From Gammaproteobacteria bacterium (GTDB lineage: Bacteria > Pseudomonadota > Gammaproteobacteria > Nevskiales > Nevskiaceae): a DNA stretch of 64,000 bases. Under the pieces are notes generated by a model. It made no database searches and was not told where the DNA came from. It saw only the letters and a list, made by a program, of their open reading frames with translations. Position numbers and translations under genes: made by a program. Of the stretch, positions 54,977-64,000 are shown piece after piece; position 1 is the stretch's first letter, and every line of letters starts with the position of its first letter. Location of the stretch: assembly GCA_016182805.1 (NCBI GenBank), contig JACPFV010000036.1, forward strand, positions 1 through 64,000, given 5' to 3'.

Positions 54977-56122
54977 TCAAGGCAGGAACAGGGTCAACAG
55001 GGCATTCAGGTGGGCACGGCCCAGCGCCGTCGGGCGCACGCGCTCGCCCTGCACGTCCAGCAGGCCCTGAGCCTGCGCCCGCCCCAGCGGATTGCGCAGA
55101 ACGGCCCGGTCCTGGCCGGTTCGCTCCTCGTAGAGCGCGAGCGGGAAACCCTGGTTCAGGCGCAGCGCGTTCATGGCGAACTCGAACGGCAGGTCGGCGG
55201 CCGCAACCGCCTTGTTCTCCTGCAGCGCGGCCGGGGTGCCGGCGGCGTCGAGGTAGGACTTCGGATGCTTGTGCTTGGCATGGCGAACGACCCCACGCCC
55301 CGCCACGGTGCGCTTGCCGTGGGCGCCGGCGCCGATGCCCAGATAGTCGCCGAACTCCCAGTAATTGAGGTTGTGCCGCGCCGGCCGGCCGGGGCGGGCA
55401 TAGGCGGAGACCTCGTACTGCGCATAGCCGCGTTGCGCCAGGAGCTGCTGGCCTTGTTCCAGCATGGCGCAGGCAAGGTCCGAATCGGGCACCGGCGGCG
55501 GGTGCCGGTGGAACTCGGTGTTGGGCTCCAGGGTGAGGTGGTAATAGGAGACGTGCTCGGGCGCCAGGGCGCAAACGCCGTCGACATCCGCGCGCGCCTG
55601 CTCCAACGTCTGCCGCGGCAGCGCGAACATCAGGTCCAGATTGATGTTGTCGAAGCCGGCGCGGCGCGCGTAGTCCACCGCCCGGTGCGCCTCGTCCGGA
55701 CCGTGGATGCGGCCCAGCGCCTCCAGGTGGAACGGGTTCAGGCTTTGCACGCCGATGGACAGGCGGTTCACGCCGGCCTTGCGGTAGTCGGCAAAGTTTT
55801 GCGCGTCGGCGGTACCGGGATTGGCCTCCAGCGTGATCTCGACGTCCGGCGCGCAGGACAGGCGCGCGGCGATGGCGTCCAGCAGCCGGGCCAGCGCGCG
55901 GCCGGAGAACAGACTCGGCGTGCCGCCGCCGAAGAAGATCGAGCACAGCGGGCGCGCCTCCGGCGCTTGCGCCAGTTCCCAGTCGAGGTCGCGCAGCAGC
56001 GCGTCGATGTACGCGTCTTCCGGCACCTCGCCGCGCAGGGTATGCGAGTTGAAGTCGCAGTACGGGCACTTGCGCACGCACCACGGGAAGTGGGCGTAGA
56101 GGGCAAGAGGGATGGACGGCAC
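54977..56122 (-). CDS. hemW: radical SAM heme chaperone HemW
   Basis: YAHFPWCVRKCPYCDFNSH, FFGGGTPSLF; GTG start proposed at 56122. Confidence 0.93.
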   Translation of the reverse strand: MPSIPLALYAHFPWCVRKCPYCDFNSHTLRGEVPEDAYIDALLRDLDWELAQAPEARPLCSIFFGGGTPSLFSGRALARLLDAIAARLSCAPDVEITLEANPGTADAQNFADYRKAGVNRLSIGVQSLNPFHLEALGRIHGPDEAHRAVDYARRAGFDNINLDLMFALPRQTLEQARADVDGVCALAPEHVSYYHLTLEPNTEFHRHPPPVPDSDLACAMLEQGQQLLAQRGYAQYEVSAYARPGRPARHNLNYWEFGDYLGIGAGAHGKRTVAGRGVVRHAKHKHPKSYLDAAGTPAALQENKAVAAADLPFEFAMNALRLNQGFPLALYEERTGQDRAVLRNPLGRAQAQGLLDVQGERVRPTALGRAHLNALLTLFLP

Positions 56123-56124
56123 GG

Positions 56125-56781
56125 CTAAAGCGTTCGCAGTTGCGCGAGCAGGGCGGCGGCGGCGCGGCCGCGATGGCTGATGCGGTTCTTCACCTCCGGC
56201 GCCAGCTCGGCCGAGGAGCAGCCGTGCTCCGGCACGAAAAACAGCGGGTCGTATCCGAAGCCGCGCCCGCCGCGCGGAGCTTCCAGAATGGTCCCGCTCC
56301 ATAGACCTTCGGCGATGACCGGCACCGGGTCGTACGGGTGGCGCAGGAAGGTCATGACGCAGACGAAGCGCGCACCGCGCTGCGGCGTCGGCACGCCGGA
56401 CAGGCCGGCGAGCAGCTTGGCGTTGTTCTCGGCATCGGTCGCGCCTGGCCCCGCGTCCCGGCGTTCATTCGAAACCACAAGGCCGCCGGGATTTGCGCCC
56501 AGCGCGGCAAAACGAGCCGAATGCACCCCCGGCGCGCCATTGAGAGCAGCGACCTCGATGCCGGAGTCGTCCGCGATCGCCGGCAGGCCGGACACGCGCG
56601 CCGCGTGCCGCGCCTTGAGCAGGGCGTTCTCGACGAAGGTCGGCGCGGTTTCCTCCGCGGCTTCGTCCGTGAAATCGGACACGAGGCGCAAGGTCCAGCC
56701 CAGCGGCGCCAGCAGCGCCTGCATCTCCGCCAGCTTCTTGCCGTTGCGGCTGGCGAGCACGATCTCGCGCGCGGCGTTCAT
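56125..56781 (-). CDS. rdgB: XTP/dITP diphosphatase
   Basis: IVLASRNGKKLAEMQALL, ADDSGIEVAALNGAPGVHSARFA. Confidence 0.95.
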   Translation of the reverse strand: MNAAREIVLASRNGKKLAEMQALLAPLGWTLRLVSDFTDEAAEETAPTFVENALLKARHAARVSGLPAIADDSGIEVAALNGAPGVHSARFAALGANPGGLVVSNERRDAGPGATDAENNAKLLAGLSGVPTPQRGARFVCVMTFLRHPYDPVPVIAEGLWSGTILEAPRGGRGFGYDPLFFVPEHGCSSAELAPEVKNRISHRGRAAAALLAQLRTL

Positions 56782-56790
56782 TCGGGCTGC

Positions 56791-57012
56791 TCAGAGAACG
56801 GCGGCGAAGCCTTCAACCGTCAGGTTCGCGGCGCGAATCAGACTGCGCAGGGTGCCCTTCGCGACTTCACGGTGATCGGGCACGGACAAGGTCGCCATTT
56901 CACCGGCCTTCACCATGATGATGTGGCTCCCGCGCTGCCGGGCTACGGTCCATCCCAGACGCTCAAACGCGCGCACGACCTCGCGTCCACTCAGTGCAGG
57001 CAACGACGGCAT
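56791..57012 (-). CDS. hicA: HicA-family toxin
   Basis: 73 aa; REVVRAFERLGWTVARQRGSHIIM...SVPDHREVAKGTLRSLIRAANLT. Confidence 0.88.
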   Translation of the reverse strand: MPSLPALSGREVVRAFERLGWTVARQRGSHIIMVKAGEMATLSVPDHREVAKGTLRSLIRAANLTVEGFAAVL

Positions 57013-57218
57013 CAGGCGGCGACGTCAATCTGGCGCACTTCCACGGTGAGCGGCAGGCCCTGCTCGGCCCTGACTTCCAGGCACAGCCGGATCGCCTCGT
57101 GAATATTGCGAACGGCCTCGTCCTTGGTCGCGCCCTGACTGACGCAGCCCGGAATAGCCGGACATTCGGCAATCCAGACACCGTCTTCGTCGCGATCGAG
57201 AGTAATGAAGAACTTCAT
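57012..57218 (-). CDS. hicB: HicB-family antitoxin (short, no obvious DNA-binding domain)
   Basis: 68 aa; DEDGVWIAECPAIPGCVSQGATKDEAVRNIHEAI. Confidence 0.86.
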   Translation of the reverse strand: MKFFITLDRDEDGVWIAECPAIPGCVSQGATKDEAVRNIHEAIRLCLEVRAEQGLPLTVEVRQIDVAA

Positions 57219-57267
57219 GGCCGTGCCACCAAACAGGGAATGCCAAGCATATACGCTGCGGAACGGT

Positions 57268-57987
57268 TCAGCCCGCCAGCGCCCGCTGCTGCGCCTCCAG
57301 CAGTTCGCGGATGCCCTTGGCGGCGAGATCGAGCATGGCGTTCAGCTCCTCGCGGCGGAAGGCGTGGCCTTCGGCGGTGCCCTGCACCTCCACGAAGTGG
57401 CCGGCCTCGTTCATCACCACGTTCATGTCGGCCTCGGCATTGCTGTCCTCGCCGTAGTCGAGGTCCAGCACCGGCACGCCGTCGAAGATGCCGACCGAGA
57501 CCGCCGCGATCTGGCCGTGGATCGGATTCTTCTTGAGCAGATTGCGCTTTTGCAGACTGCGCACGGCGTCGACCAGGGCGACGTAGCCGCCGGTGATGCT
57601 GGCGGTGCGGGTGCCGCCGTCGGCCTGGATCACGTCGCAGTCCATGGCGATCTGGAAGTTGCCCAGGGCGTCGAGGTCGACCACCGAGCGCAGCGCGCGG
57701 CCGATCAGGCGCTGGATCTCCAGCGTGCGCCCGCCCTGCCTGCCCTGCGCCGCCTCGCGCCGGCTGCGGTCGTGGGTGGCGCGCGGCAGCATCCCGTACT
57801 CGGCCGTGACCCAGCCTCCGCCCTTCTCCTTCTTCCAGGACGGCACGCGTTCCTCGACGCTGGCGGTGCAGATCACCTTGGTGTCGCCGAACGCGACCAG
57901 CACCGAGCCTTCCGCGTGCCGGGTATAGCCGCGCTGAATGGAAACGGGACGGAGCTGATCGGGCGCACGGCCGCTGGGACGAGTCAT
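57268..57987 (-). CDS. rph: ribonuclease PH
   Basis: [32 protein letters not shown]-like block, [10 protein letters not shown]. Confidence 0.96.
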   Translation of the reverse strand: MTRPSGRAPDQLRPVSIQRGYTRHAEGSVLVAFGDTKVICTASVEERVPSWKKEKGGGWVTAEYGMLPRATHDRSRREAAQGRQGGRTLEIQRLIGRALRSVVDLDALGNFQIAMDCDVIQADGGTRTASITGGYVALVDAVRSLQKRNLLKKNPIHGQIAAVSVGIFDGVPVLDLDYGEDSNAEADMNVVMNEAGHFVEVQGTAEGHAFRREELNAMLDLAAKGIRELLEAQQRALAG

Positions 57988-58046
57988 GGCGCGGGGGAGG
58001 CAAAAAAACGGGCGCGAAGTATAGCCCCGCAGCTTAAAATAGGCGC

Positions 58047-58466
58047 ATGACGGTTGAAGAGCTGGTCGAAAACTTCGAGTTGCTGGGCCCCTGGGAGGAG
58101 CGCTACCGCTACCTCATCGAGCTCGGCCGCAAGCTGCCGCCGATGCCGGAGTCGGAGAAGACCGAGGCGACCAAGGTGCGCGGCTGCATGTCGCAGGTCT
58201 GGCTCACCCATCGGGTGAATCCCGGCCCGCCCGTGACCCTGGCGTTTCAGGGCGACTCCGACGCGCACATCGTCAAGGGGCTGATCGCGCTGCTGTTCCT
58301 GATCTGCTCCGGCAGGACGCCGGGCGAGATCGCGAGCGCCGACATCGCCTCGATCTTCGGCCGCCTGGGCCTGGAGGCCCAGATCACCGTGAACCGCCGC
58401 AACGGCTTCTACGCCATGGTCGAGCGGATCAAGTCGCTGGCCGCGCAGCAGGCGCAGGCCGCCTAG
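58047..58466 (+). CDS. sufE: SufE family protein
   Basis: [11 protein letters not shown] motif, 139 aa. Confidence 0.9.
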   Translation: MTVEELVENFELLGPWEERYRYLIELGRKLPPMPESEKTEATKVRGCMSQVWLTHRVNPGPPVTLAFQGDSDAHIVKGLIALLFLICSGRTPGEIASADIASIFGRLGLEAQITVNRRNGFYAMVERIKSLAAQQAQAA

Positions 58467-58539
58467 ACGCAGGAGCCCTCCGATCAACAACACCCTCCGC
58501 CAAGCCGAACCGGGCCGCGACAGCGCGCTGCGCGCCTCC

Positions 58540-59214
58540 GTGAACCAGGCTGCCCGCCAGGCGCGCGACAAGCTGTACACGGTAGGCGAGGAGATCGCCC
58601 ACGCGACGACGCACGGCCTGGGCGCCGTGCTGTCGATCGTCGGCCTGTGCGTGCTGGTGGCACGGTCCGCGCTCTACGGCGACGCCTGGCACATGATCGC
58701 GAGCAGCGTGTTCGGCGCCACGCTGGTGCTGATGTACACCGCCTCGACGCTGTACCACAGCATCCCGCTGCCGCGCGCCAAGCACGTGCTGCGCATCGTC
58801 GACCACTCGATGATCTACTTCCTGATCGCCGGCACCTACACGCCGTTCACGCTGGTCACGCTCAACGGCAGCTGGGGCTGGTCGCTGTTCGCCGCCACCT
58901 GGAGCCTGGCTTTGGCCGGCGTCGCGTTCAAGGTGTTCTTCACCGGGCGCTTCGAGAAGCTGTCGCTGGGGATCTACCTGGCGATGGGCTGGTGCGCCGT
59001 CGTCGCGACCAAGCCGCTGCTCGACCGCCTGGAGACCGGCGGGCTGGCGCTGATGGTGGCGGGCGGCCTGAGCTACACCGGCGGCGTGGCGTTCTACGTC
59101 TGGGAACGCCTGCGCTACCACCACGCGATCTGGCACGCGTTCGTGCTCGGCGGCAGCGTGCTGCACTATTTCGCGGTGCTGTTCTACGTGTTGCCGGGGC
59201 CGGCGGCGCCCTGA
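58540..59214 (+). CDS. hemolysin III / TrhA-family membrane protein
   Basis: ATTHGLGAVLS, TASTLYHS, HSMIYFLIAGTYTPFTL, HAIWHAFVLGGSVLHYF. Confidence 0.9.
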   Translation: MNQAARQARDKLYTVGEEIAHATTHGLGAVLSIVGLCVLVARSALYGDAWHMIASSVFGATLVLMYTASTLYHSIPLPRAKHVLRIVDHSMIYFLIAGTYTPFTLVTLNGSWGWSLFAATWSLALAGVAFKVFFTGRFEKLSLGIYLAMGWCAVVATKPLLDRLETGGLALMVAGGLSYTGGVAFYVWERLRYHHAIWHAFVLGGSVLHYFAVLFYVLPGPAAP

Positions 59215-60065
59215 ACTCGCAGCGCCAGGTCGTATAGCTCCTGCCGCTTCAAACCGGTCAGCTCGGCCGCCAGCTTGGCCGCCCGCGCCGGCGGCAGCTC
59301 GCGCAGCAGCACGCGCAGGAGATTTTCTGCCCGATCCGCGGGCGTGCGCTCCGTTTCCGCGCCGGCAACGACCAGCACGAACTCGCCCTTCTGGCGGTTG
59401 GCGTCCTGCCTGAGCCAGTCGAGCACCTCGGCCGCGCCGGCGGTGAGGCTCTGTTCGAACAGCTTGGTCATCTCGCGCGCCAGGCACAGCCGGCGCGCGG
59501 CGCCGAACACCTCGGCAATCGCCTGCACGCTGTCGAGGATGCGGTGGCTGGACTCGTACAGGATCAGGGTGCGCGTCTCGCGCGCCAGTTCCTCCAGTTT
59601 CTTGCGCCGCGCCGCGTCCTTGGCCGGCAGGAAGCCGGCGAACACGAAGCTGTCCGAGGGCAGCCCGGAGATCGACAGGGCGGCGACCGCGGCGCAGGGC
59701 CCCGGCACCGCCACCACCGGCACGCCGGCGGCGCGCGCGGCGCGCACCAGCGCGAAGCCCGGATCGCTGACCAGCGGCGTGCCGGCGTCGGAGATCAGGG
59801 CCAGGCTCTCGCCCTGCCGCAGCCGCGCCACCAGCTCGGCGGCGACGGCGTCCTCGTTGTGCTCGTGCAACGCCACCATCGGCCGGCGCAGGCCGAAGTG
59901 GCCGAGCATCTGGCCGCTGGTGCGCGTGTCCTCGGCGGCGATGCGGTCCACCGCCGCCAGCACCTTGAGCGCGCGCGGCGACAGGTCGGACAGGTTGCCG
60001 ATCGGCGTGGCGACGACGTACAGGGTGCCCGCCTGGGCCACGGACTCGATCGGCGCGTCGGACAT
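59184..60065 (-). CDS. rsmI: 16S rRNA 2'-O-methyltransferase RsmI
   Basis: TLYVVATPIGNLSDLSPRAL, ISDAGTPLVSDPG. Confidence 0.95.
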   Translation of the reverse strand: MSDAPIESVAQAGTLYVVATPIGNLSDLSPRALKVLAAVDRIAAEDTRTSGQMLGHFGLRRPMVALHEHNEDAVAAELVARLRQGESLALISDAGTPLVSDPGFALVRAARAAGVPVVAVPGPCAAVAALSISGLPSDSFVFAGFLPAKDAARRKKLEELARETRTLILYESSHRILDSVQAIAEVFGAARRLCLAREMTKLFEQSLTAGAAEVLDWLRQDANRQKGEFVLVVAGAETERTPADRAENLLRVLLRELPPARAAKLAAELTGLKRQELYDLALRVQGAAGPGNT

Positions 60066-60104
60066 GTCTGCAATGCGGGGAGCGGAAAGGCATACTTTAT
60101 CGCC

Positions 60105-61925
60105 ATGCCGACCTTTTTCCGCCTCGCCCTGATCTGCGGGCTGCTGGGCGCGCTCGCGTCCTGCGCCCGCCCGCCCTATCGGCCGACGCCGGCCGCCGTG
60201 CCGCCGCCGGCATCGCAAGCGCCGACGCCGGCGGCCGCCGCGTCCGGCCCGGAGGCGGCGCTGGCCGCGGCGGAGCGCGCGCTGGCCGCCGGCGACATCC
60301 GGCGCGCCCAGGCCGCGCTGGCGACGCTGTCGCCGGCCGCGCTCGATTTCGCCGGCCGCCTGCGCTACGACACCGCGCAGGCGGAAATCCTGCTCGCGCA
60401 GGACCAGCCGCAGGCCGCGCTGCAGGCGCTGCCGCGCCATTGGCAGGTCACGGAGCCGGCGCTGGCCGCGCGCGTCGAGCGCGTGCGCGGCGAGGCGTAC
60501 TTCCGCGTCGGCGATCCGCTCAACGCCGTGCGCACGCTGACCGACCGCGAGCGCCTGCTGACCGATCCCGCCCAGCTCGCCGAGAACCGCGAGCTGCTGT
60601 GGCGGCTGCTGGCGACGGCCGACCTCGACGGCATCGGCCTGCGCTTCGCCCAGGCCGACGCCGCGACCCAGGGCTGGATCGAGTTGGCGCGCATCGGCCG
60701 CTCGGTCTGGCTGGACTACCGCAACCTGGAGGCGGCGCTGGAGGAATGGCACGCGCGCTTCCCCGGCCATCCGGCGGCCGACCGCATCCCGTCCCTGCGC
60801 TTCCAGTTCAAGCCGATCGAGGAATACCGCCGCGCGCAGCTGAACGAGGTCGCCCTGCTGCTGCCGCTGACCGGCCCCTTCGCCGCCGCCGCCGAGGCGG
60901 TGCGCGATGGCTTCATGGCGGCCTACTTCCGCGCGCCGGAGCCGCGCCCGCAGGTGCGCGTGTACGACGGCGGCGTCGCCGACGAGACCCTGATCGACGG
61001 CTATCGGCATGCGGTTTCCGACGGCGCCGATTTCGTCCTCGGCCCGCTGCGCAAGGAGGGCGTCGCCGCGCTGGCCGGCCTGGGCAGCCCGCCGGTGCCG
61101 GTGCTGGCGCTCAACTACCTGGATCCCGGCGCGGTCGCGCCGCGCGATCTCTACCAGTGGGGCCTGGCGCCGGAGGACGAGGCGCGCCAGGTCGCCGACA
61201 TCGCCGCCAGCGAGGGCCTGCTGCGCGCCGTCGCCCTGGTCCCGGAGACGGAGTGGGGCGCGCGCGTGCGGAACGCCTTCGCGCAGCGCCTGCACGAGCT
61301 GGGCGGGCACCTGGCGGACGCCCGCGACTTCGCGCCGGACGCGCGCGACTTCGGCCAGCCGATCACCGGCGTCCTGGCGCTGGACGCCAGCCGCGAGCGG
61401 CACCGCGCGCTGTCCAACCTGCTGGGCGCGGAGCTGAAGTTCGAGCCGCGCCGGCGCGAGGACGTGGACTTCGTGTTCGTCGCCGCGCGCGCCGAGCAGG
61501 CGCGCCTGATCCTGCCGCAGCTGCGCTTCCACCGCGCCACCGGCCTTCCGGTCTACGCCACCGCCGCGGTGTACGACGGCGGCGCGCCGGACGAGGAGCT
61601 GAATGGCCTGCGCTTCTGCGATATGCCCTGGATGCTGGGCGGCAACGAGCGCCTGGCCGCCGCGCGCGCCGAGCTGGAGGCCCTGTTCCCTGCGCGCGGC
61701 AAGGAATACTCGCGCCTGCTGGCGCTGGGCTACGACGCCTACACCGTGGCCGCGCTGATCCACGGCGGCCAGCTCGCCGCCGGCAGCTATTTCCCCGCCG
61801 CGACCGGCACGCTCTCGATGCAGGACGACGGCGCGATCCGCCGCGGCCTGGGCTGCGCGCAGGTCGTCAGGGGCGGCCTGGAGCCGCTGGTGCCGGAGCT
61901 GCCGGGCGAACCGGCGGCGCAGTAG
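60105..61925 (+). CDS. lpoA: penicillin-binding protein activator LpoA
   Basis: Lipobox LASC; periplasmic-binding-like C-terminal domain (VALLLPLTGPFAAAAEAVRDGFMAAY); next to yraN and an SIS gene. Confidence 0.9.
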   Translation: MPTFFRLALICGLLGALASCARPPYRPTPAAVPPPASQAPTPAAAASGPEAALAAAERALAAGDIRRAQAALATLSPAALDFAGRLRYDTAQAEILLAQDQPQAALQALPRHWQVTEPALAARVERVRGEAYFRVGDPLNAVRTLTDRERLLTDPAQLAENRELLWRLLATADLDGIGLRFAQADAATQGWIELARIGRSVWLDYRNLEAALEEWHARFPGHPAADRIPSLRFQFKPIEEYRRAQLNEVALLLPLTGPFAAAAEAVRDGFMAAYFRAPEPRPQVRVYDGGVADETLIDGYRHAVSDGADFVLGPLRKEGVAALAGLGSPPVPVLALNYLDPGAVAPRDLYQWGLAPEDEARQVADIAASEGLLRAVALVPETEWGARVRNAFAQRLHELGGHLADARDFAPDARDFGQPITGVLALDASRERHRALSNLLGAELKFEPRRREDVDFVFVAARAEQARLILPQLRFHRATGLPVYATAAVYDGGAPDEELNGLRFCDMPWMLGGNERLAAARAELEALFPARGKEYSRLLALGYDAYTVAALIHGGQLAAGSYFPAATGTLSMQDDGAIRRGLGCAQVVRGGLEPLVPELPGEPAAQ

Positions 61926-61947
61926 GCGCCGCCGGACGCGTTCGCCC

Positions 61948-62292
61948 ATGGACGGCTCCCTGGCCGAAGACCGCGCGCTCGCCCACCTGCTCGCGCAAGG
62001 CCTCAAGCTCGTCGCCCGCAACTACCGCAGCCGCCGGGGCGAGCTGGACCTGGTGATGCGCGACGGGCCGGCGGTGGTCGTGGTCGAGGTGCGCGCCCGC
62101 GCGCGCAGCGACTTCGGCTCGGCGCCCGAAAGCGTGGACGCGCGCAAGCAACGGCGCATCGTGCTCGCCACGCGCATGCTGCTGGCCCAGCGCCCGGATT
62201 TGGCGGAATGCCCGCTGCGTTTTGATATCGTGGGCGTCGACGGCGCCGGCCGGATTCAGTGGCTGCGCGATGCCTTCGACGTTTCGGAGTAA
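61948..62292 (+). CDS. YraN family (UPF0102) protein
   Basis: LKLVARNYRSRRGELDLVMRDGPAVVVVEVRAR. Confidence 0.92.
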   Translation: MDGSLAEDRALAHLLAQGLKLVARNYRSRRGELDLVMRDGPAVVVVEVRARARSDFGSAPESVDARKQRRIVLATRMLLAQRPDLAECPLRFDIVGVDGAGRIQWLRDAFDVSE

Positions 62293-62295
62293 GCC

Positions 62296-62892
62296 ATGTC
62301 CCTCACCGCCCGCCTGCGTTCCCATTTCGAAGCCAGCATCCAGGCCAAGCGCGACACGCTGGCGGCCGCGCTGCCGGCGCTGGAGCGAGCCTCCGCCCTG
62401 CTCGCGCAACGGCTCAAGGCCGGCAACAAGGTGCTGGCCTGCGGCAACGGCGGCTCGGCGGCGGATTCGCAGCACTTCGCCGCGGAGCTGACCGGCCGCT
62501 TCGAGCGCGAGCGGCCGGGCCTGGCCGGCATCGCGCTGACCACCGACACCTCCGCGCTCACCGCCATCGCCAACGATTACAGCTACGACGCCGTGTTCGC
62601 CAAGCAGGTGCAGGCCCTGGGCCGGCCGGGCGACGTGCTGCTGGCGATCTCCACCTCCGGCAATTCCGGCAGCGTGCTCAAGGCGATGGACGCCGCGCAC
62701 GCTCTGGGCATGACCGTGCTCGCCCTCACCGGCCGCGACGGCGGCAAGATGGCCCGTGCGCTCGCCGGCGCGGACGTGGAACTGCGCGCCGCCTCCAACG
62801 TCACCGCGCGCATCCAGGAGGTGCACATCCTGTTGCTGCACTGCCTGTGCGATGCGATCGACGAGCTGCTGTTCCCGCGCACGCAGCCCTGA
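62296..62892 (+). CDS. SIS-domain protein (phosphoheptose isomerase / DiaA-like)
   Basis: [41 protein letters not shown]. Confidence 0.92.
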   Translation: MSLTARLRSHFEASIQAKRDTLAAALPALERASALLAQRLKAGNKVLACGNGGSAADSQHFAAELTGRFERERPGLAGIALTTDTSALTAIANDYSYDAVFAKQVQALGRPGDVLLAISTSGNSGSVLKAMDAAHALGMTVLALTGRDGGKMARALAGADVELRAASNVTARIQEVHILLLHCLCDAIDELLFPRTQP

Positions 62893-62897
62893 AAATC

Positions 62898-62917
62898 CCC
62901 TCTCCCCCGGGAGAGGG
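62898..62917. terminator. hairpin ccctctccc-cc-gggagaggg between SIS gene and glcD-like gene
   Basis: Perfect 9-bp inverted repeat. Confidence 0.5.
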
Positions 62918-62938
62918 CCAGGTAGGGACGCGTCGCCA

Positions 62939-64000
62939 ATGAACCCCGCACTGTCCGAAGCCACGGCACGCCGCCTGCGCGAGATCTTCGCGCCCGACCG
63001 CCTGTTCACCGATCCCGCCGACTGCCTCGCCTACGGCTACGACAACAGCCGGCGCGTGGCCCTGCCGCAGGCGGTGGCGCTGGCCGCGTCGCACGACGAG
63101 GTCGCCGCTCTGGTGCGCCTGTGCAACGAGCACGCGATCCCGCTGGTCGTCCGCGGCCGCGGCACGAACACAACCGGGGCGACCGTTCCGGTCGCCGGCG
63201 GCGTCGTGCTGTCGCTGGAGCGCATGAACCGCATCCTGCGCGTGGCGCCCGACGACCGCATGCTCGACTGCGAGTCCGGCGCGCTGAACTCCGAGGTGCA
63301 GGCGGCCGCCGGCCGCCACGGCCTGTTCTGGGCACCGGACCCGACCAGCGCCGGCTATTCGACCGTCGGCGGCAACCTGGGCACCTGTGCCGGCGGCCCG
63401 CGCGCCGTGAAGTACGGCACCGCGCGCGACAACGTGCTGGGGCTGCGCGCCGTGACCGGCGCCGGCGTCGGCATCAAGACCGGTTGCCACACCACCAAGG
63501 GCGTGGTCGGCTACGACCTCACGCGCCTCCTGGTCGGATCGGAAGGCACGCTCGCCGTCATCACCGAGGCCACGCTCAAGCTGCTGCCCCGGCCGGAATG
63601 CGTGCGCACCCTGCGCGCCTGCTACCGCGACGTGAACGCCGCCGCCGCCGCGGTCGCGCGGATCATGCGCCAGCCGCAGACGCCCTGCGCGCTGGAGTTC
63701 ATGGACGGCGACGCCGTGCGGCTCGCGCAGGGCTACCGCGACACCGGCGTGCCCGCCGGCACCGGCGCAATCCTGCTGATCGAGGCCGACGGCAGCGCGG
63801 AATCGATCGAGCACGCCGTGCGCGCGATCTCCCGCGCCGCCGAGGGCGAAGGCCTGGTCGAGCTGAAAGCGGCGCGCGGCACCGACGAGGCCGGCGACCT
63901 GTGGGCCTGCCGCAAGGCGCTGTCGCCGGCGCTGCGCACGCTGGCGCCCAACAAGATCAACGAGGATGTCGCCGTTCCGGTCAGCCGGCTGCCGGAACTG
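62939..64000 (+). CDS. FAD-linked oxidase (glycolate oxidase GlcD-like), truncated by window end
   Basis: PLVVRGRGTNTTGATVP, TVGGNLGTCAGGPRAVKYGTARDNVLGL, LVGSEGTLAVITEATLKLLP. Confidence 0.93.
   Translation, partial: MNPALSEATARRLREIFAPDRLFTDPADCLAYGYDNSRRVALPQAVALAASHDEVAALVRLCNEHAIPLVVRGRGTNTTGATVPVAGGVVLSLERMNRILRVAPDDRMLDCESGALNSEVQAAAGRHGLFWAPDPTSAGYSTVGGNLGTCAGGPRAVKYGTARDNVLGLRAVTGAGVGIKTGCHTTKGVVGYDLTRLLVGSEGTLAVITEATLKLLPRPECVRTLRACYRDVNAAAAAVARIMRQPQTPCALEFMDGDAVRLAQGYRDTGVPAGTGAILLIEADGSAESIEHAVRAISRAAEGEGLVELKAARGTDEAGDLWACRKALSPALRTLAPNKINEDVAVPVSRLPEL

Noticed and set aside
54977-56122. Second radical SAM gene as a possible RiPP enzyme
   Set aside because: Sequence is a standard HemW next to rdgB, far from the precursors.

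Overview
64 kb window from a high-GC proteobacterial (probably gammaproteobacterial) chromosome. Most of it is housekeeping: aroE, hemB, glpK, corA, mdh, an FtsX-type ABC exporter, tesA, hemE, pyrF, gltDB, a dGTPase-like gene, aroB, aroK, pilMNOPQ, mrcA, gltA, malic enzyme, rpmE, hemW, rdgB, rph, sufE, rsmI, lpoA-yraN-gmhA/diaA and a partial glcD-like gene. The standout is a ~10 kb accessory island (about 22.7-32.8 kb, between hemE and pyrF) that reads as a RiPP locus. It has eight short Cys-rich precursor-like peptides, a radical SAM protein with a reduced SPASM-like C-terminus, a C39-peptidase ABC exporter, an HlyD-type fusion protein, a secreted HExxHxxGxxH metalloprotease, a lipoprotein and a LuxR-type regulator. 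By manual count, 45 of the 50 core cysteines in the eight peptides have Asn or Asp exactly three residues upstream ([N/D]-x-x-C). This predicts an i,i+3 Cys-Asn/Asp crosslink repeated 5-8 times per peptide. One precursor is visible only if a G8 tract is read as G7. Other observations: a ccdB frameshifted at a C6 tract, four toxin-antitoxin-like loci, an IS3-family end at the left edge, a MacB C-terminal remnant, and several hairpins and palindromes. All calls come from reading the sequence and the supplied ORF track; no database search was run.
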